Shown here piece after piece: positions 17,994-26,938 of a stretch of 64,000 nt of DNA; position 1 is the stretch's first letter, and each line of letters starts with the position of its first letter. The stretch is from Caldicellulosiruptor obsidiansis OB47. Its GTDB lineage: Bacteria > Bacillota > Thermoanaerobacteria > Caldicellulosiruptorales > Caldicellulosiruptoraceae. The translations under genes and the position numbers were made by a program. The stretch covers positions 551,501 through 615,500 of the forward strand of contig NC_014392.1 in NCBI RefSeq assembly GCF_000145215.1, in the 5' to 3' direction. The notes beneath the pieces are model-generated. The model made no database searches, had not been told where the DNA came from, and worked only from the letters and a program-made list of their open reading frames with translations.

Positions 17994-18150
17994 GTTGTAA
18001 AAATACAACATATCATTTTCGAAAATTTTAAGAAAAGAATTGCAGGTTATTTTTTCAATTGAAATTTTCAAAAGTTAAATTAAAATTATGTTTTGAAGTT
18101 TCAAAAGAGAATCATTATAGTGAAAAACAAAGGGGGCGCAAGATACTTTT

Positions 18151-19044
18151 ATGTTTAAACTTCAAAGAGTGACAGACAAACCAGTTTTGAAGCCAAAGCA
18201 GGAAAATGAATGGGAAAGAGCAGCAGTTTTCAATGCTGCAGCTATATTTCACAGAGGACTTTTTCATTTGATTTACAGGGCGACAAACATTCCACCACAT
18301 AAGGACTATGGTGATTACGTTTCTACAATAGGATATGCTGTGTCAACAGATGGTATTAACTTTTACAGACTTGACAAGCCTGTGATGGTTGCAGAAAACG
18401 AACAGGAAAGAAGAGGAATTGAAGACCCGCGCATAGTTGAGATTGATGGGACGTTTTACATGACATACACAGGTTTTGGTGGCAGGTATGAAGGCGATTT
18501 TAGAATTATGCTTGCAAAGTCAAAGAACCTCATAAAATGGGAGAGAATAGGTATTGCACTTGATGAGCCAAACAAAGATGCAGCACTTTTCCCAGAGAAG
18601 ATAAATGGTAGGTATGTCATGTTTCACAGAAGATATCCCAATATGTGGCTTGCATTTTCTGATGACATGATAAACTGGACAGACCATGTTGAAATAATGA
18701 CTGTAAGAGAAAATTCATGGGAGAGCAGTCGTATAGGTATTGCAGGACCACCAATAAAGGTCAAGTTTGGCTGGCTTGTGATATACCACGCAGCAGACCA
18801 TAAGAATGTGTACAGGCTTGGAGCAGTACTTTTGGACGCAAAAGACCCAACAAAGATTTTGTCACGCTTTTCGGAACCAATTTTGGAACCCGAGCTTTCA
18901 TGGGAAGTGGATGGTTACATACCCAATGTTGTTTTCAGCTGTGGTCATGCAGAGGTTGGCGATGAGGTCTGGGTATATTATGGAGGTGCTGATACTGTAA
19001 TTGGTGTTGCAAAATTTAATAAAGAGAAGATAAAATTTGATTGA
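18151..19044 (+). CDS. GH130-family beta-mannoside phosphorylase
   Basis: A 297-residue five-bladed beta-propeller enzyme. The catalytic-aspartate region reads RRGIEDPRIVE near residues 88-98, and the FHRRYPNMW and SWESSRIGIAGPP segments (about 152-160 and 189-202) are also GH130-like. These enzymes cleave beta-mannosides with phosphate and release mannose 1-phosphate. The short length resembles the beta-1,2-oligomannan phosphorylases of Thermoanaerobacter more than the longer mannosylglucose phosphorylases, but substrate is inferred. No signal peptide is seen, so it acts in the cytoplasm. A dehydrogenase gene follows after 75 bases. Confidence 0.82.
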   Translation: MFKLQRVTDKPVLKPKQENEWERAAVFNAAAIFHRGLFHLIYRATNIPPHKDYGDYVSTIGYAVSTDGINFYRLDKPVMVAENEQERRGIEDPRIVEIDGTFYMTYTGFGGRYEGDFRIMLAKSKNLIKWERIGIALDEPNKDAALFPEKINGRYVMFHRRYPNMWLAFSDDMINWTDHVEIMTVRENSWESSRIGIAGPPIKVKFGWLVIYHAADHKNVYRLGAVLLDAKDPTKILSRFSEPILEPELSWEVDGYIPNVVFSCGHAEVGDEVWVYYGGADTVIGVAKFNKEKIKFD

Positions 19045-19119
19045 AGTGATTTTCAAGTAAGTAGTAAACTTTATATATAGAAAATCAAAAACTTTATCAA
19101 AGAGGGTTTAAAAAAGACA

Positions 19120-20097
19120 ATGAAAGCAGCCATATTTTATGGTAAGAGAAGCTTAAAAGTAGAAGATGTTAGCTTGCCCACAATAAAAGAGGGAGAGATA
19201 TTAGTCAAGGTTGAGGCATGTGGCATTTGCGGTACAGATGTGCATATATTCAATGGCGAAGAAGGGTCTGCAAAAGTCACACCGCCGATAATATTGGGAC
19301 ACGAATTTTGTGGCACTGTTGTTGAGACAAAATCTAAGCTTTTCAATGTAGGAGACAAGGTGAGCATTGACCCTAACATCTATTGTGGAGTGTGCAAGTT
19401 TTGTAGAAGTGGAAGGCCTCAGCTTTGCGAAAACTTAACAGCGCTTGGTGTGAACATAAACGGTGGGTTTGCCCAGTATGCCGCTGTGCCAGAAAAACAG
19501 GCGATAAGATTTGAGAACATAGATTTTGCTGAGGCAGCACTGGCAGAGCCTCTGGCTTGCTGTCTTCATGGTCTTGATAGAATAAAGATTTTTCCCACCG
19601 ATAAGGTTTTGATAATAGGCTTTGGTCCGATTGGTCTTATAATGCTTGAGCTTGTAAAAATGTATGGGGTTGACAATATCTTTGGCTATGAAGTAGATGA
19701 TTTTAGAAAAAATGTTGCTAAAAATTATGGAGTTAAAGATATTGTTGATGAAGATTGTAAAGAAGGAAGCTTTGATGTGGTAATAGAGTGTGCAGGGACA
19801 AAAGAAAGCATCGAAATGGCATTTGAAAAGATAGGGAAAGGTGGCAGAGTTTTGGTGTTTTCTGTACCGTCACCGCTTGTTGCTACTGAAATTTGTCCGT
19901 TTGAGATGTTCAGAAAAGAAGCACAAATTTTTTGGTCGTTTGTAAATCCGTTTACTCAAAAACTTGCAATTGAACTTTTGCAACAAGGAAAGATAAACTT
20001 AAAACATGTTGTCACACACAAAATTTCACTTGCTCAGTTGCCAGAGGCACTTTCAAAAAAGTTTGAGAATCAACTAAAAGTGATTGTCCAACCTTGA
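19120..20097 (+). CDS. Zinc-dependent medium-chain dehydrogenase
   Basis: A 325-residue alcohol/polyol dehydrogenase. Catalytic zinc ligands are in GICGTD (about residues 36-41) and GHEF (about 59-62). Structural zinc cysteines appear in the CGVCKFCRSGRPQLC segment (about 89-103), and the NAD fold begins at GFGPIGL (about 167). It belongs with sorbitol, threonine and galactitol-phosphate dehydrogenases; the substrate is unknown. Closeness to the GH130 gene suggests sugar or polyol metabolism. Its stop codon lies inside the -35 box of the tRNA promoter. Confidence 0.82.
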   Translation: MKAAIFYGKRSLKVEDVSLPTIKEGEILVKVEACGICGTDVHIFNGEEGSAKVTPPIILGHEFCGTVVETKSKLFNVGDKVSIDPNIYCGVCKFCRSGRPQLCENLTALGVNINGGFAQYAAVPEKQAIRFENIDFAEAALAEPLACCLHGLDRIKIFPTDKVLIIGFGPIGLIMLELVKMYGVDNIFGYEVDDFRKNVAKNYGVKDIVDEDCKEGSFDVVIECAGTKESIEMAFEKIGKGGRVLVFSVPSPLVATEICPFEMFRKEAQIFWSFVNPFTQKLAIELLQQGKINLKHVVTHKISLAQLPEALSKKFENQLKVIVQP

Positions 20098-20122
20098 CAA
20101 GCGCAAAAGGTTTGGGTATAAT
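20094..20122 (+). promoter_or_regulatory. Promoter of tRNA-Ser
   Basis: TTGACA (20094-20099) and TATAAT (20117-20122) with a 17-base spacer, a perfect consensus. The -35 hexamer contains the TGA stop codon of the upstream dehydrogenase gene. Confidence 0.92.
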
Positions 20123-20147
20123 AATTAATGTGCCATTTAAAGGGTGC

Positions 20148-20239
20148 GGAGAAGTACTCAAGTGGTGAAGAGGCGCCCCTGCTAAGGGCGTAGGTCGGGT
20201 AAAACCGGCGCGAGGGTTCGAGTCCCTCCTTCTCCGCCA
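20148..20239 (+). tRNA. tRNA-Ser (GCT anticodon)
   Basis: A 92-base type II tRNA. Acceptor arms GGAGAAG (20148-20154) and CTTCTCC (20229-20235) pair perfectly, followed by G and an encoded CCA (20237-20239). The anticodon stem-loop is CGCCC-CTGCTAA-GGGCG with GCT at 20181-20183, reading AGC/AGT codons. A long variable arm (GTCGGGTAAAACCGGC) and a GTTCGAGTC T-loop are clear. Confidence 0.97.
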
Positions 20240-20272
20240 GGAAATGAAAGATAAATTAGTTGAAATAAAAAT

Positions 20273-20315
20273 ATAACCTCTTCAAGTGAAAAGCTGAAGA
20301 GGTTATATTTTTTTT
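20273..20315. terminator. Bidirectional terminator after tRNA-Ser
   Basis: ATAACCTCTTCA and TGAAGAGGTTAT form a 12-base-pair stem followed by nine T residues. The right arm overlaps the last codons of the convergent sensor kinase gene. Confidence 0.88.
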
Positions 20316-21175
20316 GGCAGGATTACTCTAAAGGTTGTATATCCTTCTTCCATTTTGTCAAGAGCTCTGTATTCCGAAAAAACATCAATTTTACCTTTAT
20401 ATTTCTCTACTGTTGATTTTACAATGAAAAGACCCAGACCGCTTGAATTTTTTGTGGAGTATCCGAGTTCAAATATTTTATCCTTTTTACATTTGTCTAT
20501 ATATGACCCCGAATTTGTTACCGTGATTTCAATTTGATTACCTTCATCTTCTATATTAAGTCCGACATATTTTGAAAATGAAGATTTGGCGTAGTAAAGT
20601 GCATTATCAATTAAGTTTCCGCAGATGTTTATAAGATCCATAGAATCAAACTTGAGGTTGCTAAAATCTATACTGTAATGGAATTCAAAATTTATATCGT
20701 ACTTCTCAGCCAAAGCACTTTTTGCAAATATTAAAGCAGAAAGTTCTGCACACCCAAGCCCGTAAAATTTTGATGTATTTTTGAGGTTTTCGCTGATTTG
20801 CTCAATATAACGTACAGCGTCGTTGTATTTTTCAACACAAATAAGTCCCCATATAATTTGAAGGTGGTTGTTAAACTCATGTCTCTGGGCTCTTAAGATG
20901 TTTATAAAATTGTCCAATGATTTTATATTGTCTTTATAAACTTGCGTTGTCTTTAGTATACTTAGTGCTGAAAAAAGGTTTTTGACAGTATATAAGTTTA
21001 AGATTGCAAGCAGAGTAAAAGAATATATAACAAGCGTCCTTTGCCACTGAGGTATCTTTTGATGTTTTATGAATTCTGTGTTTATAAAGTATATCGAATA
21101 GATGAGCAAAAACATAATAAGGGCAAGCAAAAAGAGCATTGATATCAAAAGCTTTATATGGTCATTTTTCTTCAT
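20303..21175 (-). CDS. Sensor histidine kinase, Spo0B/CitA-like type
   Basis: A kinase of about 290 residues. Two membrane segments lie near residues 10-35 and 48-70 and a short coiled linker follows. The phosphoacceptor motif RAQRHEFNNHLQ resembles Spo0B, CitA and AgrC kinases. The ATP-binding part has the N-box NICGNLIDNALYYA and the G-box SSGLGLFIVKS. ATG 21175 follows GAGGT with good spacing; starts at 21187 or 21229 are possible. No response regulator gene adjoins it. The gene overlaps the upstream membrane protein gene by 14 bases, so the two are probably made together. Confidence 0.82.
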   Translation of the reverse strand: MKKNDHIKLLISMLFLLALIMFLLIYSIYFINTEFIKHQKIPQWQRTLVIYSFTLLAILNLYTVKNLFSALSILKTTQVYKDNIKSLDNFINILRAQRHEFNNHLQIIWGLICVEKYNDAVRYIEQISENLKNTSKFYGLGCAELSALIFAKSALAEKYDINFEFHYSIDFSNLKFDSMDLINICGNLIDNALYYAKSSFSKYVGLNIEDEGNQIEITVTNSGSYIDKCKKDKIFELGYSTKNSSGLGLFIVKSTVEKYKGKIDVFSEYRALDKMEEGYTTFRVILPKKI

Positions 21176-21677
21176 AGTTGACCTCATTCCCTTTTTCAGA
21201 TTGTGTAGGCAGTATTTTGCAAATTTCAAATACTAAGTAATTTTTGCTTTTTATCACTGTAAGTAAGATACTCATGATGGTTATTTCAATTACAAGCGTG
21301 GTTACATCACATACAAATACAGAGGGTGTGAAAGAAAGATTGCTTATGAGCGTGCTTATAATTGAATAACCCCCGAACTTCAAAGTGAGACACAAGGATT
21401 GCGAAATAAGTCCTAAAATGATACCATATAAGGGTAGAAGCTTTAGGTACATGATATATAAAAGTATCAAGCACAGTGTCATAAGCAAAAGTCCCAGCAT
21501 AAGATTGATATGGTTGTTAAAGACAATGGTATCCCAGAAAGCCTGGATAAAACTTACTACAAGAATTTTTTTGGTGCTATAACATATACCAAACAAACTC
21601 AGAATTAAACTTACCAGAAAAAATACCTTAAGGAAGTATAAGGAATATAGCACAGCGTATGTAACCATCCTAACCAT
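21162..21677 (-). CDS. Polytopic membrane protein upstream of a sensor kinase
   Basis: A 171-residue protein with about five hydrophobic segments and a short acidic tail. I do not recognise a family with certainty; the fold looks like the membrane input region of 5TM/AgrC-type sensors, here encoded separately. Its end overlaps the kinase gene by 14 bases. It could be a signal receptor or transporter partner of that kinase. Confidence 0.65.
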   Translation of the reverse strand: MVRMVTYAVLYSLYFLKVFFLVSLILSLFGICYSTKKILVVSFIQAFWDTIVFNNHINLMLGLLLMTLCLILLYIMYLKLLPLYGIILGLISQSLCLTLKFGGYSIISTLISNLSFTPSVFVCDVTTLVIEITIMSILLTVIKSKNYLVFEICKILPTQSEKGNEVNYEEK

Positions 21678-21774
21678 CCTTTATTATTCAAAATTACGAA
21701 GGTACTCTATATGATATTATATATTTTATTTGTGCTTTATTCAAAACTTTTGTATCGATATGGGGGTAGAAGGA

Positions 21775-22671
21775 ATGAAATTTTTCAAAATAGATATTTC
21801 AAACAAGCATATATTTGACGAATACTTTGCCATTTTTGAGCCTGAGATTGCTGACCTGACATTTACAAACCTTTTTATTTGGGATCCCTTTTATGATATT
21901 CATTTTACCGAAGAAGATGGATTCTTGCTCATCATGGCAAAGCCGTACAACCAGCCACCTTTTTTACATGGACCTGTTGGAATAGATTTAAACAAACTTC
22001 CTATTGTTATTGAAAAAGCCAGAAAATATTTTGAATCTGAGGGATATAGTTTCATTATAAAAAGAGCCTCTAAAAAGACAGTAGATATGCTTTCTGAGTG
22101 TGGATTGAAGTTTGAAAGTATTTTTGAAAGAGACATTTCTGACTATGTTTACAGGGTTGAAGATTTGGTTCAGCTAAAGGGAAAAAAATATCATCCCAAA
22201 AAAAATCATATTAACAAGTTTTTAAGACTCTATTCAGACAGATATGAGTGGAAAAAAATAGATGAGGAAATTGTAAAGCTTTGCTGGGACTTTGAATGTG
22301 AATGGTACGAAAAGAGAAATGGGAAGGAGGATATAGGACTTACATTTGAGAAAATGGCTATAGAAAGGGCGATAAAAAATTTTGATAAACTTTCTTATGA
22401 AGGTATGGTAATTTTTATTGATGGCAGAATAAAAGCCTTCACATTTGGGGAGCCTTTAAATAAAAATACAGTGGTCATACATATAGAAAAAGCAGACCCG
22501 GATATTGAAGGACTTTATGCTTTTGTTAACCAAAAATTTTTAGCAGAGTTCTGGCAGGATTTTGAATTCGTCAACCGTGAAGAAGATTTGGGGAAGGAGG
22601 GGATAAGAAAGGCAAAGATGTCTTACCATCCGTTCAAATTTGCAGAAAAGTTTACCATTCTTTTTGATTAA
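21775..22671 (+). CDS. DUF2156 family protein (LPG synthase C-terminal-like)
   Basis: A 298-residue soluble protein of the GNAT-like double fold seen in DUF2156 and in the aminoacyl-transfer domain of lysyl-phosphatidylglycerol synthases. The KKYHPKKNHINKF segment (about residues 136-148) and the C-terminal NREEDLGKEGIRKAKMSYHP region (about 261-280) are characteristic. It lacks the membrane flippase half, so lipid aminoacylation is possible but unproven. ATG 21775 follows a GGGGGTAGAAGG ribosome site; an ATG at 21760 is an alternative. The CotS-like genes follow 56 bases later. Confidence 0.78.
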   Translation: MKFFKIDISNKHIFDEYFAIFEPEIADLTFTNLFIWDPFYDIHFTEEDGFLLIMAKPYNQPPFLHGPVGIDLNKLPIVIEKARKYFESEGYSFIIKRASKKTVDMLSECGLKFESIFERDISDYVYRVEDLVQLKGKKYHPKKNHINKFLRLYSDRYEWKKIDEEIVKLCWDFECEWYEKRNGKEDIGLTFEKMAIERAIKNFDKLSYEGMVIFIDGRIKAFTFGEPLNKNTVVIHIEKADPDIEGLYAFVNQKFLAEFWQDFEFVNREEDLGKEGIRKAKMSYHPFKFAEKFTILFD

Positions 22672-22727
22672 CACTCAATACAGGTTTACCATATAATGAA
22701 ATTGAGCTTTAAAAAAAATAGATTTTC

Positions 22728-23729
22728 ATGAGGACACTTGAACTGAAATTAGTTGAAGATAATTATTCTATAAGGATAGAAAGAATAAAACAGATAAAAT
22801 CCAATGCCTATTTTATAAAGACAAAGGATGACAAAGAATATTTTTTGAAGGTCAGTAGAGTTGACAAAGAGCATGTTGATTTTATTCTCAAGATTTTTTC
22901 ACATCTGAAAAATACAAGTTTCAAAAGCCACCTGATTGATTTCCAAAAGACCGTTGATGGTGGCTTTTATTTTTTAGATGGGCCCAAAAGGGTTTATCTT
23001 CTATGTAAGTGGATAGATGGCAGGAGTGCAGATTTTAGAAATGTTTTTGACTTAAAAGTGGCAGTTTCAGTCTTGCATCACCTTCATAAAGCTTCACTTT
23101 CTTTTGCTGAAAAAATGGAAGACAGTTCTTATCCATCTTATCAGGAAGTATTTCGGAGAAAGTATTCACAAGTTATACAGATGAAGAATATTATACATCA
23201 AAAAGATAATCTTGGCTATTTTGATGAAATGTTCTTGAAGGTTCTAAGCAGATTTGAAGGCAGGTTTGTGGAAAGCATATATATGATGAAAAAGGTAGAA
23301 GAGCACTTCAAAAAAGAAAATCAAAGAGTATTAATTCATCATGACCCTGCTCATCACAATTTTATATTTTCTGAGACAGGGGTGTATCTCATAGATTTCG
23401 ATTATGCGATGGTAGACTATGACGTGCATGAGTTTGTGAACCTTGGCGTGAGAGTGTTGAAAACAAATGATTGGGACATCAATGTATTTCGGATTTATTT
23501 AAAATGTCTGGATGATAAAAATATTATAAAGAAATTCTGGTTGCAGACATTTTGGATTTTGATGTATTTCCCCCAGGAGATTTGGCAGGTAGGACTTCAG
23601 TACTATTTCGAAAAACAGCCGTGGACAGAAGAGTACTTTCTCAAAAGACTAAAAGGAGCAGAAAGAATACAAGTAGGGAAGGAGATGATTATAAAGAAGA
23701 TTGCAGGAGGGATTTTTAAATGGCATTGA
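22728..23729 (+). CDS. CotS-like aminoglycoside-phosphotransferase-fold kinase, copy 1
   Basis: A 333-residue protein related to the spore-coat kinases CotS and YutH. The catalytic loop reads LIHHDPAHHN (near residues 204-213) and the metal motif IDFDYA follows near 222-227, so the residues needed for phosphotransfer are present. The substrate is unknown. It is the first of three related adjacent genes and overlaps the second by 10 bases. Related proteins usually lie in sporulation gene sets. The ATG start has no strong ribosome site. Confidence 0.8.
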   Translation: MRTLELKLVEDNYSIRIERIKQIKSNAYFIKTKDDKEYFLKVSRVDKEHVDFILKIFSHLKNTSFKSHLIDFQKTVDGGFYFLDGPKRVYLLCKWIDGRSADFRNVFDLKVAVSVLHHLHKASLSFAEKMEDSSYPSYQEVFRRKYSQVIQMKNIIHQKDNLGYFDEMFLKVLSRFEGRFVESIYMMKKVEEHFKKENQRVLIHHDPAHHNFIFSETGVYLIDFDYAMVDYDVHEFVNLGVRVLKTNDWDINVFRIYLKCLDDKNIIKKFWLQTFWILMYFPQEIWQVGLQYYFEKQPWTEEYFLKRLKGAERIQVGKEMIIKKIAGGIFKWH

Positions 23730-24688
23730 AGAATATAATTAAGCTTCACTATGGCTTTGACATAAAAACTCTCAAACAGAGCAAAGATGGGCTGTTGGTC
23801 AAGACCATCAGGTCAGAATACCTTTTGAAAAAGACCAAAATGTCGCCAGCAGAAATTGTCTTTATATTTCACTGTCATCAGCATTTGAAAGACAACAAAT
23901 TTGTTAATTTTGAGAAGATTGTTCCCACAAAAGATGGTTGTCCTTACCTGATATTTAACAGAAACACATATGTGCTCATAGAACATTTTAAGAAAGAGCC
24001 TGTCGAATTTTCTGAAAAGCAACTGGCAAATTTAGTAGAGTTTATAAATGCTTTTCATTCAGCATCTATCAACTTAAAATCGGCTGTAGGTGCACGATAC
24101 AAGGTTCAATATGGAAAAGATAGGATTGCTGCACGAAATATGTATTCGATGTTTACCAAGCTAAAAGAAAATCCTCAGCTAATAAAGAATGAAAGGCTTA
24201 GGAATATTATTTTAAGCACAATTGACACAAACATTGAATATGTAAAAAAAGCATTAGAAATTTTAGAAGATGACAGATATCTTGAGGTGATATCGCGCAG
24301 CATGCAGGAAAATAGGTTCATACATGGCAAACTTGGTATTTACAACATCCACAAATGTTACGATAAATTAAGACTTGCCAATATGTTTGATTTAGAACTA
24401 AATGTCCGTGAAAAGGACATAGCCACGTTTGTGAAAAGCCTGCTCAAAATAGATAAAAATTTTGATTTTGAAGATTGCATAAGCAAATTTTATGTTACCT
24501 CATATGACAATTACAAAAAATGGTTAGTCTTAGCTATGATACTTCTGCCATATGAGTATTTTTCTCTTCTCAAAAAAATTATTAGGTTTAGAGATTTGGA
24601 CTGGGCATCTGAAGGATTTGAAGAGAAAATTAAAAAGATATGTGAAAAAGACCAGTACAAGTACAAAATTTTAGCCTCCCTGCATTAA
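23720..24688 (+). CDS. CotS-like protein, copy 2, probable pseudokinase
   Basis: A 322-residue protein with the same overall layout as its neighbours. At the catalytic loop it reads FIHGKLGIYN (near residues 198-207), with lysine in place of the catalytic aspartate. The DFD metal motif is replaced by FDLE. Loss of both acidic sites suggests it cannot transfer phosphate and has a binding, scaffold or regulatory role. GGAGG at 23707-23711 supports the ATG, and the 10-base overlap implies co-translation with copy 1. Confidence 0.72.
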   Translation: MALKNIIKLHYGFDIKTLKQSKDGLLVKTIRSEYLLKKTKMSPAEIVFIFHCHQHLKDNKFVNFEKIVPTKDGCPYLIFNRNTYVLIEHFKKEPVEFSEKQLANLVEFINAFHSASINLKSAVGARYKVQYGKDRIAARNMYSMFTKLKENPQLIKNERLRNIILSTIDTNIEYVKKALEILEDDRYLEVISRSMQENRFIHGKLGIYNIHKCYDKLRLANMFDLELNVREKDIATFVKSLLKIDKNFDFEDCISKFYVTSYDNYKKWLVLAMILLPYEYFSLLKKIIRFRDLDWASEGFEEKIKKICEKDQYKYKILASLH

Positions 24689-24734
24689 AAAAGGTGTTTG
24701 CTCATATAGTTTTTAATGGGAGGTGTTTTTTGTT

Positions 24735-25727
24735 ATGATTGCTCTGAGAGAGGAGATAACTCAATTTTTTGATATAGAGGTTTTTTATTTTATGCCTATC
24801 CGTGACATTTTAGTTCTCTCCACCGACAGTGGTCTTAAATGTTTTAAAAGAGTAGACTATTCGGTGGAAACGCTTTTGTTTATTCACGGGGGCAAAGAAC
24901 ACCTTGTTTCAAGAGGGTTTATAGACATTGACAGGTTTAACTTGAGCAAAGAAGGTCTACCTTATGTAATGTTAAACGATGAGATTTATGTCCTCACAGA
25001 CTGGATTGACGCAAGAGAATGTGAACTTGAAAATCCAATAGAACTAAAAGCTGCGACAGAAAAACTTGCTATGATGCACGAAGCATCAATAGGTTATACA
25101 AATGTCCCTGAGGGTGCAAGGGTTAGAGATGATTTGGGAAAGCTTCTGACTAAGTTTGAAAAGCGCTGCAACGAATTTTTGCGCATGAGAAAGATGGCAG
25201 ATAGAAAAAGAAGTATGTTTGATTATGAATATCTTTTTACATACTCATATTATTTTGACCTTGCAAAGGAAGCACTTGAAAAACTTAAAAATTCAAATTA
25301 TTTAATACTTTGTGATGAGGCAAGAGAAAAAAGAGGTTTTATTCACCGAGACTACTCTTACCACAATATTCTCTACACTCACGATGGTGATGTATATATT
25401 ATAGACTTTGATTATCTTACCTATGACCTTCGAATAGTTGACCTCACAAGCTTTATGCAAAAGGTATTAAAAAGGATTCACTGGGATATAAAAACAGGTG
25501 AGAGCATCTTGAACTGGTACTCAAATGTATCGCCACTGAGCAAAGACGAGCTTGAACTTGTCTATATAATCCTGCTTTTTCCCTACAGATATTGGAAAAC
25601 ATGCAACAGGTATTATAATGGTAAAAAGAGCTGGTCTGAGAAAGCATTTACAAACAAGCTTCATGAAGTTATTGCAGAAAAAGAATTTCACTATGATTTT
25701 GTCAGGTGGCTTGAAAAACAGATATAA
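24735..25727 (+). CDS. CotS-like kinase, copy 3
   Basis: A 330-residue CotS-family protein with an intact catalytic loop FIHRDYSYHN (near residues 204-213) and IIDFDYL metal motif. ATG 24735 follows GGGAGG (24718-24723); the GTG at 24723 overlaps that site. It lies 46 bases after copy 2 and ends before a strong terminator, so the three genes probably form one transcript, perhaps with the DUF2156 gene. Confidence 0.8.
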   Translation: MIALREEITQFFDIEVFYFMPIRDILVLSTDSGLKCFKRVDYSVETLLFIHGGKEHLVSRGFIDIDRFNLSKEGLPYVMLNDEIYVLTDWIDARECELENPIELKAATEKLAMMHEASIGYTNVPEGARVRDDLGKLLTKFEKRCNEFLRMRKMADRKRSMFDYEYLFTYSYYFDLAKEALEKLKNSNYLILCDEAREKRGFIHRDYSYHNILYTHDGDVYIIDFDYLTYDLRIVDLTSFMQKVLKRIHWDIKTGESILNWYSNVSPLSKDELELVYIILLFPYRYWKTCNRYYNGKKSWSEKAFTNKLHEVIAEKEFHYDFVRWLEKQI

Positions 25728-25733
25728 AAAGAA

Positions 25734-25785
25734 GGGGCAACAAAACCTGCTGTTTTTTTGAGGTTTTATTGCCCCATGTTTATTT
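25734..25785. terminator. Bidirectional terminator between copy 3 and coaX
   Basis: GGGGCAACAAAACCT (25734-25748) and AGGTTTTATTGCCCC (25761-25775) pair along 15 positions with one mismatch. ATGTTTATTTT follows on the plus strand. Confidence 0.82.
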
Positions 25786-25794
25786 TAGCATTTT

Positions 25795-26583
25795 TTAAAC
25801 TGACATCTGTTTATTTTTATAGTATATTATCCTGAGTCCTTCTAATGTCAGAGTAGGATTTACAATCTGAATTGTCTTTGACTCCTCAGCAATAAGCCTT
25901 GCAAGACCACCTGTTGCAATGACCTTTGCGTTTGCTTCATCCATCTCTTCTTTTATCCTGTTTACCATGTAATCCACAAGACCAACATAACCATAGAGGA
26001 TACCAGACTGCATGGCATGTACAGTGTTTTTGCCAATTACGCTTGGTGGCTTTTGAAGTTCTATTCTGTGAAGTCTACTTGCATGAGAAAAAAGAGCCTC
26101 TGCAGAAATTTTAATACCGGGAGCAATCGCACCACCCAAATATTCTGATTTTCTTGAGAGTGCACAGAAGGTTGTTGCTGTTCCAAAATCAATTATTACT
26201 GCAGGACCTCCATAAAGTTCATTTGCTGCAACAGCGTTGACAATTCTGTCTGAGCCAACCTCTTTCGGGTTTTCAGTTTTTATATTAAGGCCTGTTTTAA
26301 TGCCGGGACCTACCACCATAGGGTTTGTGCCAAAATACTTTTGTATTGCTCTTTCAAACGAATACATAATTGGTGGTACAACAGAAGAAATAATAACATC
26401 CATTATTTCAGCAGGATTTATACCATTGTAAAAGAGCATTTGTGTCATAAGTATTCCAAACTCATCTGCAGCTTTCTCTTTGTCTGTTTTCATCCTGTAA
26501 CTTGCTATCAAATCTTTTCCTTTATAAACACCAAACACAATATTGGTATTGCCAATGTCAACAACTAAAAGTTTGTCTTTCAT
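25795..26583 (-). CDS. coaX: Type III pantothenate kinase
   Basis: A 262-residue CoaX that phosphorylates pantothenate in the first step of coenzyme A synthesis. The N-terminal [10 protein letters not shown] phosphate motif (about residues 9-18), DRIVNAVAA (about 109-117), the IDFGTATTF motif (about 128-136) and GGAIAPGI (about 147-154) are all in place. Members of this type are not inhibited by CoA. It forms a minus-strand group with ybjQ and dapL. Confidence 0.93.
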   Translation of the reverse strand: MKDKLLVVDIGNTNIVFGVYKGKDLIASYRMKTDKEKAADEFGILMTQMLFYNGINPAEIMDVIISSVVPPIMYSFERAIQKYFGTNPMVVGPGIKTGLNIKTENPKEVGSDRIVNAVAANELYGGPAVIIDFGTATTFCALSRKSEYLGGAIAPGIKISAEALFSHASRLHRIELQKPPSVIGKNTVHAMQSGILYGYVGLVDYMVNRIKEEMDEANAKVIATGGLARLIAEESKTIQIVNPTLTLEGLRIIYYKNKQMSV

Positions 26584-26605
26584 TTTCTCTCACCTATTAA
26601 AGAGT

Positions 26606-26925
26606 TTATTCCACAACAACTGCAGTTCCTGTAACTGAAACCATCAACATACTTCCATTGGCGCCCAAAACTTCATAGTCTATATCAATTCCAACAACTG
26701 CATTTGCACCAATTAAAGCTGCTCTGTTTTGAAGTTCTTGCAAAGCTTCTTCTCTTGCCCTTATAAGTTCATTTTCGTATGTTCCAGACCTTCCGCCAAA
26801 TATGTCTGTGATTGATGCAAAAAAATCTTTTACCAGATTAACACCAACAATTACTTCACTGCTCACAATTCCTTTGTATTCCACAATTTTTTGCCCTCAA
26901 TAGAGGGAGTTGTTGTAACAATCAT
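26606..26925 (-). pseudogene. YbjQ/UPF0145 protein gene with a one-base frameshift
   Basis: The start is ATG 26925, 9 bases after AGGAGG (26940-26935). It encodes [13 protein letters not shown], the usual UPF0145 N-terminus, then the frame is lost in a run of six A residues (minus strand, around 26887-26892). The remainder, beginning [14 protein letters not shown], continues in the other frame to 26606. The full span is 320 bases, one short of 107 codons. A seventh A would restore an ordinary 106-residue YbjQ protein. It may be a sequencing error, a true mutation, or a slippage site. The function of the family is unknown. Confidence 0.82.
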
Positions 26926-26938
26926 CAAAAAAAACCTC

